A stretch of DNA of 64,000 nucleotides from Phaseolus vulgaris (taxonomy: Eukaryota; Streptophyta; Magnoliopsida; Fabales; Fabaceae): the NCBI RefSeq assembly GCF_000499845.2, contig NC_023753.2:21979932-22043931 (forward strand). The letters are read 5' to 3'. Below the pieces are notes generated by a model. The model did not search any database. It was not told the origin of the DNA and saw only the letters and a program-made list of their open reading frames with translations. The position numbers and the translations under genes are program-made. The stretch's first letter is position 1, and the number at the start of each line of letters is the position of its first letter. Shown in pieces: positions 38,501 through 50,680 of the stretch.

Positions 38501-40202
38501 TATTTATTTTTAGCATATTATGTGAAATAATTATCTAAATAGCAGTTGTACCAGTTTGGAATTCGATTTTCTGAAAATCAAACTCTGAGTATTTTTTTTT
38601 CTTCTTTATTTAAAAATAAAAGGAAAATAATTTTAAAATTTTAGAAAATATTATCTTGAAAATAAATATTTAGAATTAAATTATTGAAAAATATGTATTA
38701 TAAAAAATAAAAGTTAGAAAGGTAATCACATTAAGGAATAATATTTTTGAAAAGTAGATATATTAAAAAGTAATAATTTGGAAAACTAATTATATTAAGA
38801 AATAATTATTTAAAAATTATTTAGAAAAGTAATTAATTTAAGAAATAATTAATTGGAAAATAAAAAAATGTGAAAAATTAATTTTTTAGAAAATTAAATA
38901 TTTAGAGAAGTGATTATTTAGTTTTGTATTGAATTAAAAAATGTAAAAGTTTAGCTATTTGTTTATACAGATTAAGTAAATGTAAATATAAAAATGTGAA
39001 AATAAAGTATTTTCAATTTCTTTATTTATACAATTTTAAAATTCATTTTTAACCCTAAAAATAATTAGTAAAATAATTATGATAATAAAAATAGGGATAA
39101 ATAATAATATATTCTTTTAATTTTATTTTTTTCTATGAAAATTTTCAAACCAAAATTACGAAAACAATTTATTTCAAAATTTATAATTGTTAATTTTTTT
39201 AATTTACATCTCTTTGTAAATAATTCTTGTTTAAAATATATGTTTTGTAAATAATTATTTATTTCTTCAAATAATTATTTTATAAATTATTATATTATAT
39301 ATAATTATTTTTCTAAATAAATATTTTCTTAAAAATTATTTTCCTAACCAATTGTTTTTTAAATAATTACTTTTTAAAAACTTAAAATTATAAATTTCCT
39401 TTCCATGAAAAAACAACAAAAATTAAAATTGAGTTCAAAGTTCGATTCTGTGGAAACCAAATTCTGAATTGGTTTTCTAGCGAAATTATATCCAATTAAT
39501 ACGAGAAAAAACCGAATTCTGAACCCTTACATTAAACCGTGTTATTAGGATAATTGTTTGATATATTAGGTAGAAAAAAAAGTTTGCTATTTTGGAAGAA
39601 CTTCAAAAAGATGATTAGCAACAAATCATTAAGATAAGTTGAATGATCAGTGTTTTCTCTCCTCACATTAATTGTCGTGATCAATTGAAATTCAGTGTGT
39701 AACACTTTAGCCAGGGTACATTGGTTATTAGAACTTGCAAAGGAGGGGCAAATTTGCAAAAGGGCTTTGCTTGTTTTTCAGGAGTGCAAGATCTTTATGT
39801 ACATCATTTGGTTCATTTTAACTCGTTGGCTTCACAAATGCACCCTAGTTTCCTGTGATGTAAATGATTTCAATAAACTATAAATTATGCATCATTTTGG
39901 GCCGTTGAAACTAAGTCAATATATTGTTTTTTCTATATACCTATGAAAAATAACTGAAGGCTCAGGTAAAATTTTCTTGTATGTTCCAAAAACAAAATGT
40001 AAATATTTCTTCAATGCTTAATAACTGCAGCTATGTGACTAAATTTTATGTTTCCATACCCAATAGGTGGGACAAAAAACCAATTAGGAATAGAGCAACG
40101 GCGAAGGTGTCATTTTTCGGTCGAATAGCAGAAGTGAGTCGCAGAGGGTCAATGCTGGCAACGCATCTGCTTATGAGGTTTGGGAAGGACCCAAGAACGT
40201 GA
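35579..40202 (+). CDS. NTF2-like superfamily protein (DUF2358-like), 7 exons, 212 aa
   Basis: Exons: 35579-35690, 35768-35855, 35942-36025, 36109-36148, 36925-36993, 37120-37229, 40067-40202 (TGA). Phases agree throughout and give 212 residues. The first ~37 residues (MATLMVRVPRTVYSAQQRSV...) have Arg and Ser/Thr with no acidic residue and look like an organelle transit peptide. The body has YADGIIPHILHLYG, YASNASFEDPLMCARGV, KSAFYSLPKFF, EYSIKENMVSPGKGE and IKLYIEEGKVVRHEDWW, the cone-like pattern of an NTF2-type fold, and ends RRGSMLATHLLMRFGKDP. Arabidopsis relatives are annotated NTF2-like or DUF2358 without a proven function. The exon 2 acceptor (TTTGAAG before 35768) is chosen because the stronger-looking CAG five bases later breaks the frame. 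Intron 6 is 2.8 kb and AT-rich. Confidence 0.85.
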
Positions 40203-43200
40203 ATAACAAAAATCCTTGCAAAATACTATAAACTTTATTATATGGGCCTGTATATGGTACTTCATGTTCGTACCTGATCTTATTTGTAAAGCATATTTGT
40301 ATTATCATGTTTAGTTCTTGTGGCCCGTATTTGCAATATATTATTTTGCTGACAAAAAATGTTTATTTCTTGTGCTTATGATGAATACTAGAATATATTT
40401 TGATGAAACATACTGCTTGCGTTTGTTTTAGGGGTAAAATATACTTAACGTTTAAGATTACACATTTTGTTGAAATTTATTATATTTATACATGCTAGAA
40501 CTGAATTCTATAAATTATATGTTGCGTGGTACATTTAGCACGATGAGAAATAAGAAATACATATGATGAAATTGTTAGATACTGTGTTATTTGCATTGTT
40601 AGTTGAAGGGCAAAATAAGGAAGAAGGAGGTGAAAAAAAAGTTTGTAAGCAGCGTTTGTTGTAATGTTTTAACTTTTGTGAAAGCCATTCTCGTTAACTT
40701 GAATGGCAACCTCCCTTTTTGACTGGTCATATTAGCCTTTAGAACAAAGGTGATTCCTACACAACATTCCTCCCACTAATGGCCTTATGGATCCATCTTT
40801 GTGTTGTCCCCAGCTAGTTGAAGGATCCAAGGTCAGTGCAGAGATGATGCTATGAATGTGTCTGAGAGAAATGTCCACAATTATACACTGATTATTGGGA
40901 GTTCTAGATCCGAGAAATCCCTTACTTTCATGCAAAAATTCACTTGTAATAATAGAAAGAAGAGAGAACTAAAAAGAGGGTGGCCTTCTAAGGATAAAGG
41001 GAACACAGCCATTCAAACTTTATTGTTTTCTCTCTTTCTTTCCTAAAGACTGCAAAAGCTCAAGCTGTGGAAACTTTGTCTCCATGCCACTATCTCCCTT
41101 GCCTCAATAGTATAAAAAGTTTTCAATTTATATCCTACTAACACACAATCCTCACTTTACCACGCAACCCAAACACTTTTATTCTAACAAAAAATTGTTT
41201 ACTATTTTAAACTTTCTCATAATATTCGATTCATATATTTTAAAAACAGAGAATTCAATAAACGATGTTTGCTATATGTTCAATATTTTATATATGAATG
41301 AGACACTCACTGATTCTCTTCTTTTCTTTAATGAATCCCTCTACTGAATGTCAATTATTTGAAGTCTTTAGAATAACATTATCATTTTATTTAACTTTCT
41401 TTATTTTATATCGTCATAAACTTGCAACCTATGATCATTGCACAACGCATCCCAACGGCCAAAAGGTTCTTTAATACCAAGATATTACACCAGTCGTTTT
41501 GGATACTTTAAATCTTACAAATATGATCTATAAATCATTACAAAGGAAGAAAAAGTAAAGATAAAGAGAATTTGAAAAGCATGACCCCACTAATTGTATT
41601 CTTTTTAGGGGTCATTAATGCTTTAAAGCATTCAAAATGTTGATACTTTTCAAAGGCAGTGCAACTTTTGTTCTTTGCTTTGAATATTGCAGTTCTTTGT
41701 CACCCCAAACGACCCATAGTACCCCAAACTTTTTATTAGAAGTCGTCAGTACCGTTTTAAAATAAATATTATAAAAATTAATAAATTTGTATTATAAAAT
41801 AAAATTAATTTATGATATATATTATAATTTATAAATATAAGTTGATTTTGTGAAGTTGAATAAGATTTAAAATTTATTTTTCAATATTAGTATGAGAGTT
41901 ATCTAAAATATTTTATAATAAAAGTTTTTTAAGTTTATTGAGCTGTAATCGAGAATGTTTGTTTGATTATAAATAATAAAAAATTTAAATTAATTTTATA
42001 AAATTGAATTAAATTTAAAAATTTATCTTTGAAAATAATTTATTATAAAAAATTATAGTTTAACCACGTTATAATTTCTTTTACACTATTAGGAGATAAC
42101 CTATTTTCTCTTGAAAACATTAATATCTTTGATAAAATATTTTTTTTTTCAGAAACATGATAGGAGATGTTTGGAAAACAAACTCCTAAACAAAAGAAAA
42201 TAAAGCCAATGCTGTTTAACATAAGTGATTGAGGATTTTATTTAAACTCTTGTCTTTTTCTTAGGTGTGGGGTTTGAATATCTAAACACTTTCACTTAAC
42301 TATGTATTCAAATCTTTGGACATCATTTTTCCTACTTAGACAATCCTTTTTTAAGAATATGCTCCAATATTTAAGTACTAGTTAAATAGCTGCAACAAAT
42401 TAGGCTTTCACACTAATTATCTAGATGATTTTTCATTACAAAAGTTTCAACATGCTACTTCACACCTACGAGTCATTTTGTTCTATCAATTTATAATTCA
42501 GCAAAAGAAAATAAAAATTGATGAGTCAAAATATGGTTGATACATTTTGAATTAATTTGACTCCTTCTTCCCTTCATTTTTTTTTTCATCTTCTAATAAA
42601 ATAAAAATATTGTAAAATATTTTAATTTCTGATTCAATTTTATAAAATAATTCACTTATATATTATGAAATTTAGGATCTTCAACACTCTTTACGTTAAG
42701 ACTGTCAACTTATACATGAGACTATATATTTATGAGTGACCAGATAGCAATTCAATGACGTGATAAGTCCAACAAACTTTTACTATAATAAATTTTAAAT
42801 AATTTTAATATTATATTATAAAATAAAATTTAAGTGAAACTCAATTTTATAAAATCGACTCCATAAGTATGCATATAGTCACGTGAGATCTTCAACAACT
42901 AATCACACTGGATCAGTCAATGATTAAGATTTAACTGATTAATTAATTATAAGCACAACCAAGTGACATTCTATTCGTTTTGCATTACAAAAATTGGTGA
43001 GTTGAAGCACGTTCTTGATTATTTATATAATATTATATGAAATGGCAGCAGTAGCAACAGCAGCTGCCTATTATGGACTGTTTTGTTCATAAAATAAGAG
43101 CATACACATTCTGAATTTCTCTTGCTTGATCCTATAAAGATTTACTCTACAAAAGTCTCTTTCTCCTGTCGGATTGTGTATAATTCATGGGGATTGGTTC

Positions 43201-44484
43201 AATGGTCTGTCCCTCTTCAACAAAGCAACCTAATTAATATATTTTTGATGGAAGAACACATTAATGTCACAAGTAGAAAATCTGGAAAGATTTTATTACA
43301 CAATATCAATGTAGATATGGACAGATGAAGAAGTATGAACATGGGTTTTTGCTATTAAAAAACAGTAATAAGAACTTGTGTTATATCACATCCCATCTTC
43401 CTCTAATGGGTACGGTGCTCAAGAACTTGGTGATACACTATGGTTTTCTCACTTTACTTTTGCATAAAGTAATTCATACTCAGATAGTGGATAACATGCC
43501 TATCAATATTGAAAATGGTAATAAAAAAATATTTATAGTTCATATAATTCTCATTCTGTTCAAATTTTAATTAATATTTTTTAAAAGTTTGCAAGTACAA
43601 ATCCCTATGCATGTATATAATTTTGAGGGTAATGTTTGTTTTCTTCTTCTTGAATTTCACAAAATCAATACTCTAATACCTTTGGCAGACTATTCCTCTT
43701 GCCAACCTCGTACACAAGAGAACAATGAAAAATGGAGTGTGTTTGTTTGTGCACCAGCATATATATTTATAAAATGTATCGTGTAAGATAATTATTTTTA
43801 TACAAGAGTTTTTGTATAGATAGTTAAATTAAAAATAATGTATAGATCAATTTCCTTTAAAAATAAGTCTTTCATATACATAATGTGTCTTTATGAGCAA
43901 TGTTATTCTAGATTAGATTTATGGTCCAATTTTTACAATAGTTTTTTTTTAAAAAATATTTTCAACCTTAAAATATAAGTGTTGAACCGAACATATGAAC
44001 TATTTAATATATGTGAGTGTATAAAATAAATAACATTTGTACTACTAGTAGGTTGAATACTGATTACTCAGCATCCCAACATCTCTCACACTATATTTCG
44101 TAAAATGATTAGCAACATCATTTAACAATTATTACATGATAACTATACATAAACCACTATCAAGAAGCAATTGGCTTCTACTAAACCTGGTTTGACGATT
44201 CTTACACTTCCATACACCGGAAAGTCCAATCCTGTTGTTACAAATGTGAATCCCCTAAAGTCAAAGGTAAGGAGTATCATATCATAAAAGTCTTTCACAC
44301 ACACCCTAAACTAACTTGAGTGTCAAAATGTCATTGTAGGTACCCATGCCAAGAGAGTCGATAAGACTCGAGACCGATGACCAACAACCGAGAAGATTAA
44401 AGACTGAAAAATTTAAATTGTGATAGTAAGAAAGTTTCATCATGCAAAATCAATATTCTTTTATATTATGTTTATGGTTTCTAT
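40203..44484. other. Intergenic DNA, mostly AT-rich, with weak repeat debris
   Basis: 40640-41045 is richer in GC than its surroundings and lacks a recognisable protein; it might be a transcribed non-coding block. 41845-42070 and 42650-42900 carry 'aaaattgaattaaatttaaa' and 'ataaaatcgactcc' phrases like worn TRIM LTRs. 44160-44420 ('actaacttgagtgtcaaaatgtcattgtaggtaccc') resembles a Ty3/gypsy LTR remnant. The open frames at 43122-43786 match nothing I know and are treated as chance. Confidence 0.35.
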
Positions 44485-44827
44485 CACTACAAGAAAATCA
44501 ATAGAAACTAATTTTAAAAACCAAAATAATTAGTTACTATTTGATCAAATTAGAAACCATTTTATAAACCAAATAAATTATTGGTATCTAATTAGCTGTT
44601 TTAACTACTAATCATTTAGATTCTAAATTTGATAGCAAAATCTTGGTAGCAAAAATCTTGGTAGCTAATTAGATACTAATTTAAAAACTATTTAAAAATA
44701 ATATAAACTAATTTAAAAACAAAAAAAAAATTAGTCTCTAAAATGGTCTCTAATTTAGTCAATAAAGCAACTGATTATTTTTTTTTTCTAAAATTGGTTT
44801 TTATTCAACGAATTTTTTGTAGTAGTG
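44485..44827. mobile_element. CACTA-like miniature element (343 bp)
   Basis: It starts CACTACAAGAAAATC and ends TTTTTTGTAGTAGTG, giving CACTAC ends in inverted orientation. The inside is a chain of 'aaactaattttaaaaacc' and 'tagttactattt' type motifs in both orientations, and related sequence continues to about 44940 and recurs at 20140-20290. No matching 3-bp target duplication is visible (TAT left, TTA right), so boundaries are provisional. Confidence 0.55.
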
Positions 44828-45082
44828 TTAAATACAAATTTAGAAACTATTTTATAAATTTTTATTAATAATAGAAACTATTTTAAATATGAATAAATTT
44901 TTAGTCTCTTATATTGACTAATTATTTTTTATTTCTAAATTTAGTTTCCAAAGTCAAATATTTTCTTAACAAACCGTATATAAAATATAATAGAAGAAGG
45001 ATAAGTGTTATAAGGCATAGAAGTCTTAGCATAGTGAGTTTGTGAAAGTTACGAGGATAGTTTCCACTATATGCTAATTTGT

Positions 45083-45410
45083 AAAGAAAAGTGACACAAT
45101 CTTTTGGAAAAAGAGCCGTAGGTTTCTTGTAAGTAAGGGAAGGCACATATTAATTTAGGGAAAATGTTTTTGCTAAAGAAAGGTCAATTTTATTTTTGTG
45201 TCGTTCTTTGCATCTTTTTGTGCATTAAGGATCAAATTATACCTATCTTTAAAAGCCTTTCACACTTTGCTACCAATATTTACTTTGGGTCACTTCAGTT
45301 TGGTTTTGTAACTTTTCTTTTCCTACTTTCTTTGAAAGGAAAAGAAACAAGAAAAAAAAAGAATTGTTTTATTTTTATGCTTACGTAGTTGTACTTAAAG
45401 GGTAGGGTTT
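45083..45410. repeat. Direct repeat copy 1 (partner 56604-56950)
   Basis: Shares with 56604-56950 the ordered blocks 'cacaatctttt', 'gccgtaggtttcttgtaagt', 'ggaaggcacatat', 'tctttaaaagcct', 'cactttgcta' and 'ttaaagggta'. No gene is recognised in it. Confidence 0.8.
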
Positions 45411-46230
45411 AATGTTGAAAAATAGAGTTAAAAAAAGAAGGGTTAAGTTTTATTCTGCCAGATCAGCATGGCAAGCTAGCAACTTACTGGCACAAGATTT
45501 ATTTTAACATATATCTAAGCAAAACAATAGCTGAAAATATTAGGTTTAATTACACTTTCACTTCTTAACTATACTTTTATAATTTTTCCATCTAAGTTTT
45601 TTTTATACCTTTTACTATCAAAGTTTGAAATTTTCATAATTTTATCGATTATTAAATTTATACCAAATCGATGTCATGTTATGGAAAAATAATTAATTAA
45701 AACAGGTATCATTTTACAAAAATTCATATGAGAACCTTGATTCTTGATTAGTATTTTTAGGAGGGAAAAGTTGGATGAGTATATATAAAAAGTTTTAGAG
45801 ATGGAATAATCGAATATTGTGAGGTAGAAAAAGCAATGTCAACTTTAAACAAGTGTCATATTTTGTCACATATATATGGATGCAATTGGTATTTGATAGT
45901 TAAAATTTGTTCCCTCCATTTATGAGTTTTAGTGTGAGAATTCAAAAGGAAGGAATCATGGGAATGTTTATGTACTCATTAATTCCATCTATGGCATAAT
46001 TCTACTAACTTCATTCCTTTTCAAACTTTTCACAACTTGTTTTTTCTTTGCACAATGCTTACGCTACCAAATATTCTTTCTTTTAAATTAAGAGTCTTAA
46101 TTCCTTGAAAACACACTTTAGTTTTATTTGCAAAATATAATAAGTAGTATATGAAAATGGAGAGCCTTTGCAATGTGCGAATATTCAAAGTTTTGATTAT
46201 ATATATTTAAGAAAGCATGTTCATACTTAG

Positions 46231-46232
<2 letters not shown>

Positions 46233-46285
<53 letters not shown>
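46233..46285. repeat. (TA)n microsatellite, 53 bp
   Basis: An uninterrupted TA run of 26.5 units; likely to vary in length between accessions. Confidence 0.97.
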
Positions 46286-46289
<4 letters not shown>

Positions 46290-46732
46290 CTGTGACTAGA
46301 CCACTTTTATGGTAAAGAGAATATGAGAAAGACGGTCTCAATCATTCAAATGTCATTAAACATTAAATAATTATATGTATTTAGTTAGGCTTCCACATAG
46401 CTAATTTATGTCAGATAAAAAGGCAATCAATAAAAAAATTATACTGATATTTTTTTTAATTAAATTTAACTTGTTAACGTCAGACATAAGGTTGTTTCAT
46501 GTAAATGGTTTTTAAATTTCTATTTGAATCTTTTTCTCCTGATTTTTCTCTCTCGCAAATGGTGATTTCTATTACGATTTTGGTTTTCTTTGGTAATAAT
46601 TTTAACCAATTTGTGAAGGTTTTATCAGTGACTCAAACAATGATTTTGTTGGTTCCTTTTGATGGGTTTTGTGTATAATTTCTATTCAATTAGATTGAGT
46701 TTCAATTTTTCACTAAGAATAGTGGTCTAAAT

Positions 46733-46983
46733 TATAAGAAAATGGTAAGAAAAAAATATTTCTTATTCTCTTGTATTTATAGTACTCAATGTATAGCAAA
46801 TATATACAAGTGTATGTAAACTTTCTCTCTCTAAATTACAACCTAATTAGGTAGGGATCTACTAATCATGAGATTATATAATTATTAAATTAATAATTAC
46901 ATATAATTGTGTACAATATCATACAATAATTGCATACAATAATTGTGTATAATTTGATAATTATTATTTACTTATCATGAACA
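46733..46983 (-). repeat. 3' LTR of the Ale-like Copia
   Basis: Minus-strand start is TGTTCATGATAAG after purine tract GTTGAG. The pol frame appears to read through the tract (RHKLSVHDK) and stop inside the LTR. Confidence 0.85.
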
Positions 46984-47431
46984 CTCAACTTGTGTCGCAG
47001 CGTAAAAAACTGTTCCTTGTCCAGTACCTTCATAAAAATATCTGCGAGCTGATACTGTGTCGGTACATATGAAAGACTGATTATCTCGGCTTGTAATTTT
47101 TCTCGTACAATGTGATAATCTATATCAATGTGTTTTGTGTGCATTCATGAAATATTGGGTTTGCTGCTATATGTAATGTTGCTTGATTGTCACAAAAAAG
47201 TTGAGCTGGCAAGTTACATGACACCTTTAAATCTTGCAACAGATATCGCAACCAAGCTATCTCCAAACAAGTATTGGCCATCGTGCGGTATTCTGCTTTC
47301 GCAGATGATGTTGATACGTTTGTCTGTTTTTTTTTTATTTCCATGAGATAATAGAGGAACCAAGAAAAATACAATACACCTAGATACTGATCTCCGAGTT
47401 GTCTGACAACCTCCCCCAGTTTGAGTCGCAA
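46960..47431 (-). pseudogene. RNase H domain of the Ale-like Copia
   Basis: Blocks VSTSSAKAEYRTMANTCLEI, LFCDNQATLHIAANPIFHE, DYHIVREKLQAEII and YQLADIFMKVLDKEQF follow the RNase H pattern of Copia pol. Glu-Arg residues of the usual SSAEAEYR block have drifted (SSAKAEYR). A frameshift or stop lies near 47120. Confidence 0.87.
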
Positions 47432-47459
47432 TAAGTTGTCAATGTCAAATTGTTCTCAG

Positions 47460-48469
47460 ATGGCAATAATAATCCTTGTCCCGGTGATCCTTTGATGTAC
47501 TTTAGGACTCGAATTGCAACATCCCAATGAGGTTTCCGTGGAGCTGTATATATTGACTTAGGGTCCGAACCGAAAATACTATGTCAGGCTAAGTAACCGT
47601 GAGGTATATGAGTCGTCCCACAAGTCGCCTGTATTTGACTGGATCCTTTAACAACTCTTCACCGTCTGATGTGAGTTTTAAGTTTTGCTCCATTGGAAAT
47701 TTGTCTGGACGAGCACCTGTGAGTCCCGTATCCTGCAAAATATCAAACGCATATTTTCTTTGGAACGGGAAAAATCAATGCTTAGAAAATATTTTAAGTC
47801 TCCAAGATCTTTAATGCGAAATTGTTGTAATAGACAGTCTTTAAGACGCTGAATTTCTATCAAATCATTTCCTGTCAAAAGAATATCATCAAAATAAATC
47901 AAAAGGGCAATAAATGATGAGTTATTCTATCTTGTGAATAGAGAGTAGTCTGTCTTGGACGGTTGAAATCCTGCAGATTTAATCACATGAGAAAATGTTG
48001 AAAACCATGTTTGGGATGCCTGTTTGAGACCATAAAGGGATTTGTTGAGTCGACATACAATGTTCTCCCCCTGTCGATGATGCCCGGGTGGCAAATTCAT
48101 GTAAATAATTTCATGCAATGTGCCATGTAAGAAGGCATTTTACACATCTAGCTGGTGAGTAAACCAATTTCTAGTTGCTGCAATGGTGAGGAGACACCTC
48201 AAAGTTATTAATTTTGCTGTTGGTGAAAAGGTTTCAGAATAACGAACACCTTCAATCTAAGTGTACCCCTTTGCGACAAGGGGCGCCTTATATCTGTCGA
48301 CGTTGTCATCTGAGTTGTACTTTATTTTATAGACCCATTTACATCTGATGGGTTTCTGCCCAGCGGGTAACGATGTCAAGGTCCACGTTTGATTTAGCTG
48401 CAAGGCGGAAAGCTCTTCGTCCATTGCTTTTTACCAATTTGGATCAAGGATAACTTGAGCATAAGTGTG
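47460..48469 (-). pseudogene. Reverse transcriptase of the Ale-like Copia
   Basis: The frame picks up right after the TRIM insertion (HTYAQVILDPNW), then [59 protein letters not shown], and the catalytic box as IYFDDILLTGND, where Copia elements usually have YVDD. The catalytic Asp pair is kept. Further blocks are FRIKDLGDLKYFL. Stops and a shift near 47920 and 47680 break it. Confidence 0.88.
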
Positions 48470-48474
48470 AGGTT
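48470..48474. repeat. Target-site duplication AGGTT, left copy
   Basis: Identical to 49456-49460. With one copy kept, the Copia codons for ATKEP and HTYAQ rejoin in frame. Confidence 0.93.
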
Positions 48475-48672
48475 TGTTCCCGTATGCCAATACAGTCCCA
48501 CATCGCTCAGGAATCGAGGTCAAGGGCAGTTTATATACTCCCTCCTCTCTTCACCCTTCGAGGCGCCTTTTAAGGACAAAACCGTGACGGAGCACCGACC
48601 TCCAAAGCGGACAATACCTCAGATGCGGTGATTGACCCTAGCGATGTTGCACAACGACTTGAGGTCGGAACA
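48475..48672 (+). repeat. TRIM LTR 1 (haplotype A)
   Basis: Carries 'gaggtcaagg', 'ccctcctctcttc', 'accgacctcc' and 'cagatgcggtg'. Confidence 0.92.
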
Positions 48673-48755
48673 ATGGCGCCCACCGTGGGGCTGAAGAGGC
48701 TCCTTCGCCCCTCAACTAGGGGGATCCACTCCCCTTAGACCTCGACTGGGGGGCT
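48673..48755 (+). other. TRIM internal region 1 with primer site and purine tract
   Basis: 83 bp: TGGCGCCCACCGTGGGGC at the start, CGACTGGGGGGCT at the end. Confidence 0.85.
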
Positions 48756-48953
48756 TGTTCCCGTATGCCAATACAGTCCCACATCGCTCAGGAATCGAGG
48801 CCAAGGGCAGTTTATATACTCCATCCTCCCTTCACCCTTCGAGGCGCCTTTTAAGGACAAAACCGTGACGGAGCACCGCCCTCCAAAGCTGACAATACCT
48901 CGAATGTGGTGATTGACCCTAGCGATGCTGCCCAACGACTTGAGGTCGGAACA
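48756..48953 (+). repeat. TRIM LTR 2 (haplotype B)
   Basis: Carries 'gaggccaagg', 'ccatcctcccttc', 'accgccctcc', 'cgaatgtggtg' and 'gctgcccaacg'. Confidence 0.92.
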
Positions 48954-49036
48954 ATGGCGCCCACCGTAGGGCCGAAGAGGCTCCTTCGCCCCTCAACTAG
49001 GGGGATCCACTCCCCTTAGACCTCGACTGGGGGGCT

Positions 49037-49234
49037 TGTTCCCGTATGCCAATACAGTCCCACATCGCTCAGGAATCGAGGTCAAGGGCAGTTTATATAC
49101 TCCCTCCTCTCTTCACCCTTCGAGGCGCCTTTTAAGGACAAAACCGTGACGGAGCACCGACCTCCAAAGCGGACAATACCTCAGATGCGGTGATTGACCT
49201 TAGCGATGCTGCACAACGACTTGAGGTCGGAACA
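49037..49234 (+). repeat. TRIM LTR 3 (haplotype A)
   Basis: Shares the haplotype A variants of LTR 1, at a 562-bp period. Its following primer-site region has TGGCACCC instead of TGGCGCCC. Confidence 0.92.
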
Positions 49235-49312
49235 ATGGCACCCACCGTGGGGCTGAAGAGGCTCCTTCGCCCCTCAACTAGGGGGATCCACTCCCCTTAG
49301 ACCTCGACTGGG

Positions 49313-49455
49313 TTTATATACTCCATCCTCCCTTCACCCTTCGAGGCGCCTTTTAAGGACAAAACCGTGACGGAGCACCGCCCTCCAAAGCGGACAATAC
49401 CTCGAATGTGGTGATTGACCCTAGCGATGCTGCCCAACGACTTGAGGTCGGAACA
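49313..49455 (+). repeat. TRIM LTR 4 (haplotype B, first 55 bp deleted)
   Basis: 143 bp. A 60-bp deletion removed the last 5 bp of internal region 3 and the first 55 bp of this LTR. It shares the B variants of LTR 2 and ends GGAACA next to AGGTT. Confidence 0.92.
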
Positions 49456-49460
49456 AGGTT

Positions 49461-50680
49461 CTTTGGTGGCTGTGATGTTAGCAAGATATGCACTATGTGT
49501 AAAGAAAATCATGAATTAGAAAGAAAATGATGCATATGATACCTGATTCCGTTCTACTGGTCTTGGGCAGTGGTCGAATGATTGGCCTGGGATCCCGTTA
49601 CATAGTCTTGAAGCCAGGAAGGTGGGGTTGATGTACGACTTGATCGTCGAACATGAAGGTTGGCTGGAGAAGGTTCGGTAATGGGTGCAAGACTTCCTGG
49701 TGGGAGAAGAAGGTTGATCTGCTGGAGGTTTAGTAGGAAAAGATGGTGAATCAAGTGAATGTTGGACAGAAGTGGGTAAGTCAATGTCAATGACGGGCAA
49801 AATATCTAGTAATGGATGTGAGGATTGCGTCTGAGAGTGTTGATAGAATGGGAAAACACTTTCATGGAAGGTGACATCTCGACTTGTAGAAAAAGTGTCT
49901 GCATCTATATAAAATAATTTGTATGCTTTTTTATTGTGAGGATAACTAATGAAGATGCATTTTCGGGCGTGCGGATCAAATTTTTGCTTAGGTGAAACAA
50001 TAGTTGCGTAATAGAGGCAACCAAAAGATTTTAGGTGAGAAAGTGAAGGTGGTTGATTATATAGTAGCTTAAAAGGTGATTTATTTTTTAGTAAAGGTGA
50101 TGGCAAGCGATTAATGATATATGTGGAGGTTAAAACGCATTCCCCCCAAAATTCTAATGGTAAATTGGATTGAAATAGGAGGGCTCGTGCTGTCTTTAAA
50201 ACGTGTCTATGTTTGCGTTCTACTAATCAATTTTGTTGAGGAGTGTAGACGCAAGTGCGTTGTCATTCAATACCCTTTTTGAGAAAAAAAATCATGCATT
50301 GAAATAAATTCCAGTCCGTTGTCAATGCGGATGGTTTTAATAGATGCCTGAAATTGATTTTATGCAAATGTAATGAATGATTCTAAGAGATGTTGGGTTT
50401 CAGATTTGTGATTCATAAGAAATAGACAAGTACATCTAGTATAGTCATCGACTATAGTGAGAAAAAAACGTTTTCCAAAATGAGTTGGGGTTTTATGAGG
50501 ACCCCAAATGTCACAATGCAATAAATTAAATGGAGAATGAGATTTTATTGTGCTTAAAGGAAAGGATAGCCTTGTCTGTTTAACTTTGGGACAAACACTA
50601 CAATTGTTATGAATGGAAATGAGATTTTTATTGATAGGTAGTAATAAAGATGCAAGTTGTAGACGCACCGGAGAAGGCAT
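49461..50680 (-). pseudogene. Integrase of the Ale-like Copia
   Basis: The zinc-finger part near 50620-50560 keeps CSVCPKVKQTRLSF. The core has CDIWGPHKTPTHFGKRFFL, TIVDDYTR, then RIDNGLEF and LVERKHR, giving the D-D-E residues. An in-frame stop precedes LVERKHR, and others lie near 50260-50340. The C-terminal part 50106-49516 has HLKSFGCLYYATIV, KFDPHARKCIFISYP and SRDVTFHESVFPF. The domain ends at the linker interrupted by the TRIM array. Confidence 0.88.

Larger units (their letters stand above)
48475..49455 (+). mobile_element. Tandem TRIM array: four LTRs, three internal regions
   Basis: LTRs of 198 bp (TGTTCCCGTATGCC...GGTCGGAACA) lie at 48475-48672, 48756-48953 and 49037-49234, with a fourth 5'-truncated copy at 49313-49455. 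Between them are 83-bp, 83-bp and 78-bp internal regions. Each internal region has a primer-binding-like TGGCGCCCACCGTGGGG one base after the LTR and a purine tract CGACTGGGGGGC before the next LTR. That is the plan of a terminal-repeat retrotransposon in miniature, repeated head to tail. One AGGTT duplication flanks the whole array, so it arrived as one event or grew in place. LTRs 1 and 3 share variants, as do 2 and 4. It is sense-strand relative to this window, opposite to the Copia host. There is no coding capacity. Confidence 0.93.

Noticed and set aside
45541..45720. Second copy of the 5837-type inverted repeat (starts 'aggtttaattacac')
   Set aside because: Similarity fades after the first 15 bases and no partner end was found.
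48475..49455. CRISPR-like array because of regular spacing
   Set aside because: Repeats are 198-bp LTRs with primer site, purine tract and target duplication in plant nuclear DNA.
48735..49512. Minus-strand frames sharing a 40-residue segment, like a duplicated gene
   Set aside because: They are antisense readings of TRIM LTR copies.
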